A DNA stretch of 36,774 nt from CAZHLD01 sp964533185 (GTDB taxonomy: Bacteria > Acidobacteriota > Terriglobia > Acidiferrales > UBA7541). The DNA lies in the NCBI GenBank assembly GCA_964533185.1, contig CAZHLD010000025.1, positions 1-36,774 on the forward strand, read 5' to 3'. The translations under genes and the position numbers were made by a program. Below are positions 23,589-30,912 of the stretch, piece by piece. The notes below the pieces were generated by a model, which had not been told where the DNA came from, did not search any database, and saw only the letters and a program-made list of their open reading frames with translations. The number at the start of each line of letters is the position of its first letter. The stretch's first letter is position 1.

Positions 23589-24854
23589 ATGGCAACTAAA
23601 CTCATTCCACGACTTCCTTACCCCCGCCCCGCAAGCCGCTTTCTAGTTTCCAATTTCCAATTTCTAATTTCTGTTCTTATCTGTGTGCATCTGTGGCTTC
23701 TTCCCTCCTCTCCCGCCCAGACTGCCCGCGTCAAGACCGGCCTTGACGTCCTCGTCGAGCAAAACTTCGCTCCCCTTCGTGGCCGCCGCGTCGGCCTCAT
23801 CACCAATCACACCGGCGTTACCCGCGACGGTCGCAGCGCCATTGACCTTCTCGCTCGCGCCCCGGGCGTCACTCTCGTTGCGTTGTTCAGCCCCGAACAC
23901 GGCATCCGCGGCCAGCTCGACGAAAAAGTCGCCCACTCCACCGACCCCGCCACCGGCCTGCCCATTTACAGCCTCTACGGCGACTCCCGCCGCCTCACTG
24001 ACGATATGCTCCGCGGCATTGACGCCCTCATCTTCGATATCCAGGACGCCGGCGTCCGCTTCTACACCTATAAAACCACTATGGCCTATGCCATGGAAGA
24101 AGCCGCCCGCCGCAAAATCCCCTTCTTCGTCCTCGACCGCCCCGATCCTCTCGGCGGCGAAATCATCGAAGGCCCCATGCTCGACCCTGACCGCCTCAAT
24201 TTCGTCGGCTATTTCCCCATGCCCGTCCGCATCGCCATGACCCATGGCGAGCTCGCTCGCATGTTCAACGCCGAAAACAAAATCGGCGCCGACCTGCACG
24301 TCATCCCCATGCAGGGCTGGCGCCGCGGCATGTACTACGACGCCACCGGCCTACCCTGGGTCACCCCCTCGCCCAACCTCCGCACTCTCCGCGCCGCGTT
24401 TCTCTACCCCGGCATCGAAATCCTGCAATCTGCCGGCATCTCCGTCGGCCGCGGCACAGACACTCCCTTCGAGCTTTTCGGTGCCCCGTGGATCCGCTCG
24501 CGCGAGCTACTCGACGAGCTCCAGCGCCGCCGCATCCCAGGCGTCCGCTTCCGCCCCTTCAGCTTCACGCCCCGCAGCGGCCTGTATAAGGACCAGCTCT
24601 GCGAAGGCCTCGCCATTGAAATCACAGACCGCGCTCGCCTCCGCTCAATGACTCTCGGGCTCGAAATCGTCTCCGCCTTGTGGAAACTCTACCCGCAGCA
24701 CTTCAAGCTCGATAAAACCATGACCCTGCTCGGCTCCGCCTCCACCCTCGACGCTCTCCGCCGCGGCGTCCCTCCCCGCTCCATCCTCTCTTCCTGGTCT
24801 CCCTCTCTCGCTCGGTTCCGCTCCCTCCGCTCCAAGTATCTCCTCTACAAGTAG
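23589..24854 (+). CDS. namZ: Exo-beta-N-acetylmuramidase family protein (DUF1343, NamZ-like)
   Basis: A 421-residue DUF1343 protein; the characterised member, NamZ of Bacillus subtilis, releases MurNAc from non-reducing ends of peptidoglycan fragments. Family motifs are RGRRVGLITNHTGVTRDG (about 64-81), LFSPEHGIRGQ, DALIFDIQDAGVRFYTYKTTM, PFFVLDRPDPLGG, SPNLRTLRAAFLYPGIEI and SVGRGTDTPFELFGAPW. The signal peptide (about 1-43, ending PSSPAQ) is odd: bases 23641-23700 that encode its hydrophobic core are intergenic-type repeat text (TTTCCAATTTCCAATTTC, then ATCTGTGTGCATCTGTGG). No better start is available. Product probably periplasmic. Divergent from the NagZ fusion; the two would cooperate on glycan strands. 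Confidence 0.9.
   Translation: MATKLIPRLPYPRPASRFLVSNFQFLISVLICVHLWLLPSSPAQTARVKTGLDVLVEQNFAPLRGRRVGLITNHTGVTRDGRSAIDLLARAPGVTLVALFSPEHGIRGQLDEKVAHSTDPATGLPIYSLYGDSRRLTDDMLRGIDALIFDIQDAGVRFYTYKTTMAYAMEEAARRKIPFFVLDRPDPLGGEIIEGPMLDPDRLNFVGYFPMPVRIAMTHGELARMFNAENKIGADLHVIPMQGWRRGMYYDATGLPWVTPSPNLRTLRAAFLYPGIEILQSAGISVGRGTDTPFELFGAPWIRSRELLDELQRRRIPGVRFRPFSFTPRSGLYKDQLCEGLAIEITDRARLRSMTLGLEIVSALWKLYPQHFKLDKTMTLLGSASTLDALRRGVPPRSILSSWSPSLARFRSLRSKYLLYK
23641..23700. repeat. TTTCCAATTTC and ATCTGTG-type repeat inside the namZ signal sequence
   Basis: Repeated TTTCCAATTTC units followed by ATCTGTGTGCATCTGTGG, the same text that is intergenic at 24958-24996, 29284-29318 and 34453-34492. Here it is in frame and encodes VSNFQFLISVLICVHLW. 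Confidence 0.75.
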
Positions 24855-25040
24855 CTCCACCGCGCCGTTCATGTACCGCTGGCCTTCAGGCCAGCACTCT
24901 TTCTTCTCTGCCACTATGATCCCTGTGTCTCTGTGACCTCTGTGTTGGATCTTTTCTCTTTCATCCGTGTCCATCCGTCTGCATCCGTGGTTTCAAACGG
25001 CCTCTTGCACTCCACAGCCTCCCAGCGTTACATTCCGGCC
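24855..25040. repeat. Repeat-filled spacer between namZ and the D-aminoacylase gene
   Basis: Contains a GCTGGCCT/AGGCCAGC palindrome (24878-24895, loop TC, led by GTACC), a CTCTGTGACCTCTGTG element (24923-24952), and a TCCGTGTCCATCCGTCTGC element (24958-24996). No gene or clear promoter seen. Confidence 0.7.
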
Positions 25041-26669
25041 ATGCGAAAACTACTTTTTGCTTCCTGTTTGCTAATTCTCTTCGCCGTCCCCGCTCCCGCC
25101 CAATCCACTTACGACGTCATCCTCTACAACGGCCGCGTCATCGACGGCACCGGCAATCCCTGGTACGTCGCCGACGTCGGCATCCGCGACGGCCACATCG
25201 TCTCCATCGGCCGCCTCTGCCCGAGCGGTCTCGCATCCTGTCCCGCCAAACGCACCCTCGACGCCTCCGGCCTCGTCATCGCTCCCGGCTTCATTGACGT
25301 TCACACGCACGTCGAAGACTCCATCCGTCGCATCCCCACCGGCGACAATTTTCTCTTTGACGGCGTCACTTCGCTCATCACCGGCAATTGCGGCGGTTCC
25401 GAGACCGAGCTGGCCAAGTATTTCACCGAGCTTCGCGCCGCCGGCATCTCCGTCAACCTCGGTACGCTCATCGGACACAACTCTGTTCGCCGCGCCGTCA
25501 TGGGCTCCGAGCGGCGCGACCCCACCGCAGACGAGCAGGCCCGCATGGAAGCTCTCGTCGAGCAGGCCATGCGCGAAGGCGCTGTCGGCCTCTCCACCGG
25601 CCTCATCTACATCCCCGGTACGTATTCCAAAACGCCGGAAGTCGTCGGCTTGGCGCGCGCCGCCGCGAGATACAACGGCGTCTACGCCTCTCACATTCGC
25701 AATGAAGGCGACGACGAGCACGGCGGCGTCTTCGCCGCCATCGCTGAAACCATCGAGATCGGCCGTCAGGCCCAAATGCCCGTCGAAATCTCCCACTTCA
25801 AAATCTCCAACAAAAAACTCTGGGGCCAGTCCACACGCACCATCGGCCTGGTGGAAAAAGCCCGCGCCGAAGGCCTCGACGTCACCGTGGACCAGTATCC
25901 CTACACCGCCTCCAGCACCAACCTCGGCGTCCTGCTGCCCTCCTGGGCGCACGCCGGCGGCACCGAAGAGCGCAACAAGCGCCTCAACGACCCCGCCACC
26001 CGCGCCAAAATCGCCGCGGAGATGCGCAAGTCCATCCGCAATCGCAACGGCCGCAAGCGCCTCGACTACGCCTTCGTCGCCTCCTGCCGCTGGGACCCTT
26101 CGCTCGAAGGGAAAAACATTTCGCAAATCAATAGGGAGAAGGGAAGGAAGGGCAAGCTGGACGCCGAAATTCAGACCGTCCTCGACATGGTCGAAAAAGG
26201 CGGCGCGCAGATGGTCTATCACTCGATGGACGAGCGCGACGTCGTCCGCATCCTGCAATTCCCCTACTCAATGGTCGCCTCCGACGGCGGCATCCAGCAG
26301 ATGGACCGCGGCGTCCCCCACCCGCGCAGCTACGGCACCAACGCCCGCGTCCTCGGCCTCTACGTCCGCGACAAAAACGCACTTCGACTCGAAGAGGCCG
26401 TCCGCAAGATGACCTCGTTCCCCGCCCAGCGCTTCCGCCTCACCGACCGCGGCCTCATCCGTCCCGGCATGTGGGCCGACGTTGTCGTCTTCGACCCGGC
26501 CAAGGTCGCTGACCGCGCCACTTTCACCAAACCTCATGCCTACGCCGATGGCTTCCGCTTTGTCCTCGTCAACGGCGAAGTCGTCATCGCCGACGGCAAA
26601 CACACCTCCGCCCGCCCCGGCGCCATCCTCCTCGGCCCGGGCTTCCGGCAGGAAATGGCCAGGCACTAG
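25041..26669 (+). CDS. N-acyl-D-amino-acid deacylase family protein, exported
   Basis: A 542-residue amidohydrolase-superfamily enzyme that hydrolyses N-acyl-D-amino acids (D-aminoacylase family). Signal peptide MRKLLFASCLLILFAVPAPAQ with a likely cut after APAQ; ATG 25041 is chosen for this reason, as the longer frame upstream is repeat-derived. The metal site is visible in PGFIDVHTHVEDS, with further motifs GVTSLITGNCGGS, GAVGLSTGLIYIPGTYS, VYASHIRNEGDD, PVEISHFKISNKKLWG (His) and VDQYPYTASSTNLGVLLP; a C-terminal beta domain follows (GLIRPGMWADVVVFDP). Placed beside namZ and the NagZ fusion, it could trim D-amino-acid-containing peptides from cell-wall fragments; that is inference, and the natural substrate is not shown. 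Confidence 0.9.
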   Translation: MRKLLFASCLLILFAVPAPAQSTYDVILYNGRVIDGTGNPWYVADVGIRDGHIVSIGRLCPSGLASCPAKRTLDASGLVIAPGFIDVHTHVEDSIRRIPTGDNFLFDGVTSLITGNCGGSETELAKYFTELRAAGISVNLGTLIGHNSVRRAVMGSERRDPTADEQARMEALVEQAMREGAVGLSTGLIYIPGTYSKTPEVVGLARAAARYNGVYASHIRNEGDDEHGGVFAAIAETIEIGRQAQMPVEISHFKISNKKLWGQSTRTIGLVEKARAEGLDVTVDQYPYTASSTNLGVLLPSWAHAGGTEERNKRLNDPATRAKIAAEMRKSIRNRNGRKRLDYAFVASCRWDPSLEGKNISQINREKGRKGKLDAEIQTVLDMVEKGGAQMVYHSMDERDVVRILQFPYSMVASDGGIQQMDRGVPHPRSYGTNARVLGLYVRDKNALRLEEAVRKMTSFPAQRFRLTDRGLIRPGMWADVVVFDPAKVADRATFTKPHAYADGFRFVLVNGEVVIADGKHTSARPGAILLGPGFRQEMARH

Positions 26670-26708
26670 CACTTTCGCAGCACCCCGCAGGATCTCCCTG
26701 GACTCGAC

Positions 26709-26725
26709 ATATAGGAATCCTATAT
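26709..26725. promoter_or_regulatory. Candidate PadR operator
   Basis: ATATAGGAATCCTATAT is a perfect palindrome of 8-base arms around one base, 11 bases before the PadR start. Its position suggests autoregulation. The AT-rich text also contains possible -10 hexamers, but no clear promoter can be chosen. Confidence 0.6.
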
Positions 26726-26736
26726 ATGTTGAGGTG

Positions 26737-27072
26737 ATGAATATCCGCCCAGCTATCAAACGGGGAAGCGCCGAACTGGCAATCCTGGCTGTGCTCCGGG
26801 ACCGGCCGTCGCACGGCTACGAAATTGCCAAACAGATTGAATTGCAAACGCAAGGCGTCCTGCACTTCACCCTGGCCTCGCTGTACCCCGTGCTCTACGG
26901 GCTGGAAAAACGCGGCTGGGTCCGGGGGAGCTGGGAAGCGGCGCCCTCCGGCCGCCAGCGACACTACTACCGGCTGACTCCCGCGGGGAAGAAGAGACTC
27001 GCCCCGTTGCGCGAAGAGTGGGGAGAGTTCTTCCGCGCGCTCCATCGCCTGGCGGGGGTCACCCATGCCTGA
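26737..27072 (+). CDS. PadR-family transcriptional regulator
   Basis: A 111-residue winged-helix regulator. Typical PadR sequence: AELAILAVLRDRPSHGYEIAKQIE (helices 1-2), FTLASLYPVLYGLEKRGWVRGSW (recognition helix and start of wing), RQRHYYRLTPAGKKRLAPLREEW (wing and dimerisation helix). PadR proteins usually repress a neighbouring exporter or membrane gene and their own gene in response to small ligands. ATG 26737 is used; GAGG lies only 2 bases upstream, so the in-frame GTG at 26734 or weak initiation cannot be excluded. It overlaps the next gene by 8 bases, so both are translated together. Confidence 0.92.
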   Translation: MNIRPAIKRGSAELAILAVLRDRPSHGYEIAKQIELQTQGVLHFTLASLYPVLYGLEKRGWVRGSWEAAPSGRQRHYYRLTPAGKKRLAPLREEWGEFFRALHRLAGVTHA

Positions 27073-27754
27073 CTGGCTGGAATACGTCCGCGCGCGAGTC
27101 GGCCGCCTCGGCCTAGACGCCGCGCGCGAGGAAGAAATCCGTGCAGAGCTTGCCGAACACCTGGAAGACGCCTACCAGGACGCACTGCAATGCGGGCTTT
27201 CGCCTGAAGCCGCAATTGCATGTGCCCACGAACAGGTTCCCGATTGGAAGTGCCTGGCGCAAGAGATCCGCCGCGCCGGGCAGGAGGAGGACACGATGAG
27301 TCACACCACGAAGACACTCTGGCTGCCGGGAATGAGCGTGCTGATCTTCTCGTTGGTCCTGCTTCTTGTAATGCCCCGGCTGGTCCCGCCCACCGCCTGG
27401 GTCGGTCCGAAACCGCCTGTGCATCTCCTGGTTATCTGGCTGTTCTCGTATCTCGTATTCGGCGCGCTCGGAGCCTACTGGTCGCGCCAGGCAGGCGGTA
27501 GCATTGCTGCCCGTTTCCTCTCAGGAACTTTTCCCCTGGCACTTCACCTGGTGATTTTCTTCCTCCCAATCGCCGTGGCGATGCTGTCCGGTGACCCCAG
27601 TTTTCCGGAGCACCGCCAGGTGAGCTGGCTGTTGAGAACGAGCATCGGGTGGGTCGTGATTCCGGGAGTCGCGCTGGCCATCGGCACGCTGCCGTTTCTC
27701 CGGGATGGCGCAGAGAGAGCAGCACCGGCCAGCGCCCAAGGAATTGGGCGTTAA
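27065..27754 (+). CDS. PadR-linked membrane protein with permease-prefix-like N-terminus
   Basis: A 229-residue membrane protein of unknown function. Residues about 15-75 are soluble and helical (EEEIRAELAEHLEDAYQDAL ... LAQEIRRAGQEED), like the prefix domain often found on permeases or small proteins linked to PadR in Acidobacteriota. Five hydrophobic stretches follow: about 85-105, 117-138, 147-165, 166-178 and 192-210; the middle pair may form one or two helices. It begins inside the PadR gene (8-base overlap), so it is the prime target or partner of that regulator. Its stop codon TAA shares bases with the stop of the convergent APC permease gene. Confidence 0.8.
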   Translation: MPDWLEYVRARVGRLGLDAAREEEIRAELAEHLEDAYQDALQCGLSPEAAIACAHEQVPDWKCLAQEIRRAGQEEDTMSHTTKTLWLPGMSVLIFSLVLLLVMPRLVPPTAWVGPKPPVHLLVIWLFSYLVFGALGAYWSRQAGGSIAARFLSGTFPLALHLVIFFLPIAVAMLSGDPSFPEHRQVSWLLRTSIGWVVIPGVALAIGTLPFLRDGAERAAPASAQGIGR

Positions 27755-29142
27755 CGGGCAGCAGCCTGCGTGTGCCAGCGGCGGTAGAAAAAGAGTCCGG
27801 AGAGGATGAGCGCGAGGCCGATGGTCGAGCGCCAGGGGCGCTGGATGTAGAGGTTCACTGTGAGCGCCGTTGCGCCGAGGACGAAGATCGCCGGAAGCAC
27901 CGGATAGCCCCACGCCCGGTACGGACGCGGCAGGTCCGGTTCTCTCTTCCTCAGTCCGAACACAGACGCCACCGTCAGCGCATAAAAAATCCACTGCGCG
28001 AAGATGAACAGCGAAAACAAATCCTCAAACTGCCCTGTCAGCACCATCACGCTCGCCATCACGCCCTGGAAGACCAGTGCCCGTGCCGGCGTGTGGTACT
28101 TCGCGTGCACGCCGTCAGCCACCTTAAAAAACAATCCATCCCGCGCCATCGCATACGGCACACGCGCGCCCGTCAGGATGGACGAATTTAGCGTCGTAAA
28201 CGCGGAGATCACCATCGCCGCCGTGATCCACGCCGCCGCGTCTTCTCCCGCAAACGCCCGCACTGTTTCCGACGCCACATTTGCCGCCGTCTTCACCGCC
28301 TCAAGCGGCAGCGTGTGGAAGTACACCGCATTCGCCAGCAGATAAATCGCTCCCACGATCACCGTTCCACCCACCACCGCCCGCGGGATATTTCTTTGCG
28401 GCTGCCAAATTTCCGACCCAGCCAACGTCAAATCAATCCACCCGTCATACGCCCACAGCGCCCCCACCATCGCCGTCAAAATGCCCGCCAGCAGGCTCAG
28501 CTCAAATGTGTGCGGAAACAGCGGCCCGCCGCTGCCCTTCGTGCCCTCCCCCAGTAGGAACCCGAGCGCCACCACCGCCAGAATCGCGCTGATTTTCACG
28601 ATCGTCAGCGCCACCTGTAAGCGCCCCGCCAGCCGCACTCCTAGGTAGTTGATGAAGGTGACAAACGCAATCGCTGCCGCCGCAAGCGGCTGCGCCCACA
28701 TGAACACAAACTCATACGTCCGCTCGGCAAACGGCACTGGGATGTCCAGCGTAAAGACCGGCGTCCGCACGCCGGGAAAGAAGTAGCTCAGAAAAATCAG
28801 AAACCCCGCCGCAATCGTCGAAATTGAAGCCGGCTTTCCGACCAGATTATTCATCCACCCAAAGAGAAACCCCCATCGCGGCCCCAGCCCTCTCTTCAAA
28901 TAAACGTATGGCCCGCCCGCTTCCGGCATGGCCGCGCCCAATTCCGCCACCGTCAGCGCACCCATCAGCGACAGCAGCCCTCCCACGATCCACACGAGAA
29001 ACACCAGACCCACCGAATCCGTCGCCCGCGCCATCGAGCTGGGCACCAGGAACACACCCGTCCCGATGATGTGTCCGACCACCATCGCCATCGCCGCCGC
29101 CGCCCCCAGCCCCTTCACCAGCTCCGCCGGTTTGCTGTTCAT
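27751..29142 (-). CDS. APC-superfamily amino acid permease
   Basis: A 463-residue inner-membrane transporter of the APC superfamily with about 12 membrane helices. The consensus GHIIGTGVFLVPSSMARA in helix 1 is the unwound substrate-binding stretch of the family, and ELGAAMPEAGGPYVYLKRGLGPRWGFLFGW is typical of amino-acid antiporters or symporters of the LAT/SteT-like group. FNTLNSSILTGARVPYAMARDG-type text (here TTLNSSILTGARV) supports this. It lies on the same strand as the symporter upstream (154-base gap). Substrate unpredictable; amino acids released from cell-wall peptides would fit the neighbourhood. Confidence 0.92.
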   Translation of the reverse strand: MNSKPAELVKGLGAAAAMAMVVGHIIGTGVFLVPSSMARATDSVGLVFLVWIVGGLLSLMGALTVAELGAAMPEAGGPYVYLKRGLGPRWGFLFGWMNNLVGKPASISTIAAGFLIFLSYFFPGVRTPVFTLDIPVPFAERTYEFVFMWAQPLAAAAIAFVTFINYLGVRLAGRLQVALTIVKISAILAVVALGFLLGEGTKGSGGPLFPHTFELSLLAGILTAMVGALWAYDGWIDLTLAGSEIWQPQRNIPRAVVGGTVIVGAIYLLANAVYFHTLPLEAVKTAANVASETVRAFAGEDAAAWITAAMVISAFTTLNSSILTGARVPYAMARDGLFFKVADGVHAKYHTPARALVFQGVMASVMVLTGQFEDLFSLFIFAQWIFYALTVASVFGLRKREPDLPRPYRAWGYPVLPAIFVLGATALTVNLYIQRPWRSTIGLALILSGLFFYRRWHTQAAAR

Positions 29143-29295
29143 CTCACTCCTTCAGATGCCACCCGCAATCTTTGCGCCTCTCACCACTCCCCACTAGTCA
29201 CTCGCCACCCACCACCCCGCTCTTCTCTGCGACCTCCTCTTTATCTTCCCTCCGCGACCTCTGTGTTGAATCCTTTTCTTCTTTTCCATCAGTGT
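29143..29295. repeat. Repeat-filled spacer between the two transporters
   Basis: Contains a CACTCCCCACTAGTCACTCGCC array (29178-29215 region) and two CTCTGCGACCTC and CTCCGCGACCTCTGTG units (29225-29280); an ATCAGTGTTCATTTGTG element (29284-29318) overlaps the symporter 3' end. No regulatory site could be recognised among them. Confidence 0.65.
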
Positions 29296-30729
29296 TCATT
29301 TGTGTTCCATTTGTTTTTCAAACAAACTCGCCGCCGACCCCACCCCAAACGTCGTGGCCGTCCCCACCAGCACATACCATGTCCACGCCAGCGGCGTCCC
29401 GAATTTCACCGCCAGCATCACCGCCAGCCCCGCCGCCATCCCCGCCAGCGCCCCGCTGGCTGTCGCCCGCGGATTCAGCCGCCCCAGCAAAAACAGCCCC
29501 AGCAGGCTCCCAAACGTGATCGACGCAATCGTCAGCCCCGCTTCCAGCAGCGGCCCCCAGCTCAACGTCCCCAGCACGAGCAGCACCGCTCCCCAAACCA
29601 GCGTCATCCTTCGCGAAAGCCGCAGGAACCGCGCCGGGTCTGCCTCCTTCCCGCTTAGCACCGAAAAATCCACCACGCTCGACGCCGCCAGCGAGTTCAG
29701 CGACCCACTTGCATTCGACATCGCCACCGCCAGGATCGCCGCCAGCACCAGCCCCGCCACTCCCGGCGGCATTTGCGTCACCACAAACTCCGGCAACACG
29801 CGGTCGTAGCTCTGCCCCGGCACAATCGCTGGCGCGCCGTGCCACACGTACAGCATCACGCCGATCACCAGAAACAGCGCAAACTGCACAAAGACAATCA
29901 CGCCGCTCGCCAGCAGCGCCAGCCGCCCGTCCCGCTCCGACCGCGCCGCCAGCAGCCGCTGTACGATGGTCTGATCGGTCCCGTGACTGGCCATGGTCAG
30001 AAACGCCCCGCCGATCAACCCCGACCAGAACGTGTACGTCTTCGTCAAACTAAATGTAAAGTCGAACACGCCCAGCTTCCCGCCTGCCGCCGCGGCCACC
30101 TGCGTCACCTCCGCCCATCCGCCCGGAATTTTCCCCAGCAGTAGCCCAAACGCCACCGCCGACCCCGCCAGGTACAGCACCAATTGGATCACGTCCGTCC
30201 AGATCACCGCTTTCATCCCGCCTTCAAACGTGTAGATCAGCGTCAGCACCAGGATGATCGCCACCGACGCCTTTTGGCCCGTGCCAAATGCCACGCTCAC
30301 CACCAGCGCAATTGCCGCGATGCGCACGCCTTCGGCCAGTCCACGGGTCACGAGAAACGTCGCCGCCGCCACCGACTTCGTCCGCCGCCCAAACCGCTGC
30401 TCAATCACCTGGTAGGCCGTATAAAACTCCCCCTGGAAATACTGCGGCAACAGCAGCAGCACGATCAGCACCCGTCCAACCAGGTAGCCGATCACCAGTT
30501 GCAGAAACCCCAGGTTGCTGGCAAACGCCAGTGCCGGCGTGCCGATGATCGTCAGCGTCGAAGTCTCCGTCGCCACGATGGACATCGCCAGCGCCCACCA
30601 CGGCGCCGTCCGCCCGCCCAGAAAATAGTCGCGGATGTCCTGCTGCCCCTTGCGGAACCTCACCCCGAACCAAGTGATCCCCACCAGGTACGCCACAATA
30701 ATCCCCACATCCACCCAGCTAATCCGCAT
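29296..30729 (-). CDS. Sodium:solute symporter family transporter
   Basis: A 477-residue inner-membrane protein of the SSS family with about 12-13 helices. Key text: DVGIIVAYLVGITWFGVRFRKGQQDIRDYFLGGRTAPWW at the N-terminus, ATETSTLTIIGTPALAF, GFLQLVIGYLVGRVL, GGMKAVIWTDVIQLVLYLAGS and the family signature MASHGTDQTIVQRLLAARSERDGRLALLAS. SSS members import sugars, sialic acid, amino acids or organic acids with Na+. It is divergent from the sugar kinase gene (183 bases), so a role in importing the kinase substrate is plausible; in Tannerella forsythia a MurNAc transporter is encoded with MurK and MurQ. Assignment to MurNAc here is inference. GAGGGG lies just before the ATG. Confidence 0.92.
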   Translation of the reverse strand: MRISWVDVGIIVAYLVGITWFGVRFRKGQQDIRDYFLGGRTAPWWALAMSIVATETSTLTIIGTPALAFASNLGFLQLVIGYLVGRVLIVLLLLPQYFQGEFYTAYQVIEQRFGRRTKSVAAATFLVTRGLAEGVRIAAIALVVSVAFGTGQKASVAIILVLTLIYTFEGGMKAVIWTDVIQLVLYLAGSAVAFGLLLGKIPGGWAEVTQVAAAAGGKLGVFDFTFSLTKTYTFWSGLIGGAFLTMASHGTDQTIVQRLLAARSERDGRLALLASGVIVFVQFALFLVIGVMLYVWHGAPAIVPGQSYDRVLPEFVVTQMPPGVAGLVLAAILAVAMSNASGSLNSLAASSVVDFSVLSGKEADPARFLRLSRRMTLVWGAVLLVLGTLSWGPLLEAGLTIASITFGSLLGLFLLGRLNPRATASGALAGMAAGLAVMLAVKFGTPLAWTWYVLVGTATTFGVGSAASLFEKQMEHK

Positions 30730-30835
30730 CCGCCCCTCGAGTCATCCGCTCAGCACGCAAATCGCGCGATACTATGCACCCCGCCGCTCCCGCGTCAAGC
30801 AATCCCCACCGCCTCTGTCTTCTCAATTCTTCCTC

Positions 30836-30863
30836 TTGACTCTCGCCTCTCAACTGTTAACTA
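30836..30863 (+). promoter_or_regulatory. Weak promoter candidate for the sugar kinase
   Basis: TTGACT (30836-30841) and TAACTA (30858-30863), 16 bases apart. Caution: the CTCAACTGTTAACT text is part of a repetitive composite that also appears before 9458, so the match may be incidental. Confidence 0.3.
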
Positions 30864-30881
30864 TCAGCCTTCCATTGCCCC

Positions 30882-30912
30882 CGGATAACGGTAAACGGAC
30901 GACGGACAACGG
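30882..30912. repeat. AACGGA-type quasi-periodic repeat before the sugar kinase
   Basis: GGATAACGGTAAACGGACGA followed by CGGACAACGG ends on the base before the ATG at 30913. Same family as 9424-9457 and 33311-33341. No independent Shine-Dalgarno sequence exists, so GGACAACGG may be what ribosomes meet. Confidence 0.75.

Noticed and set aside
23476..23595. N-terminal extension of the GH3 fusion
   Set aside because: It would place 40 residues before a good signal peptide and overlap the start of the divergent namZ gene.
24933..25040. Upstream extension of the D-aminoacylase frame
   Set aside because: It is repeat-encoded and would bury a clear signal peptide that begins at 25041.
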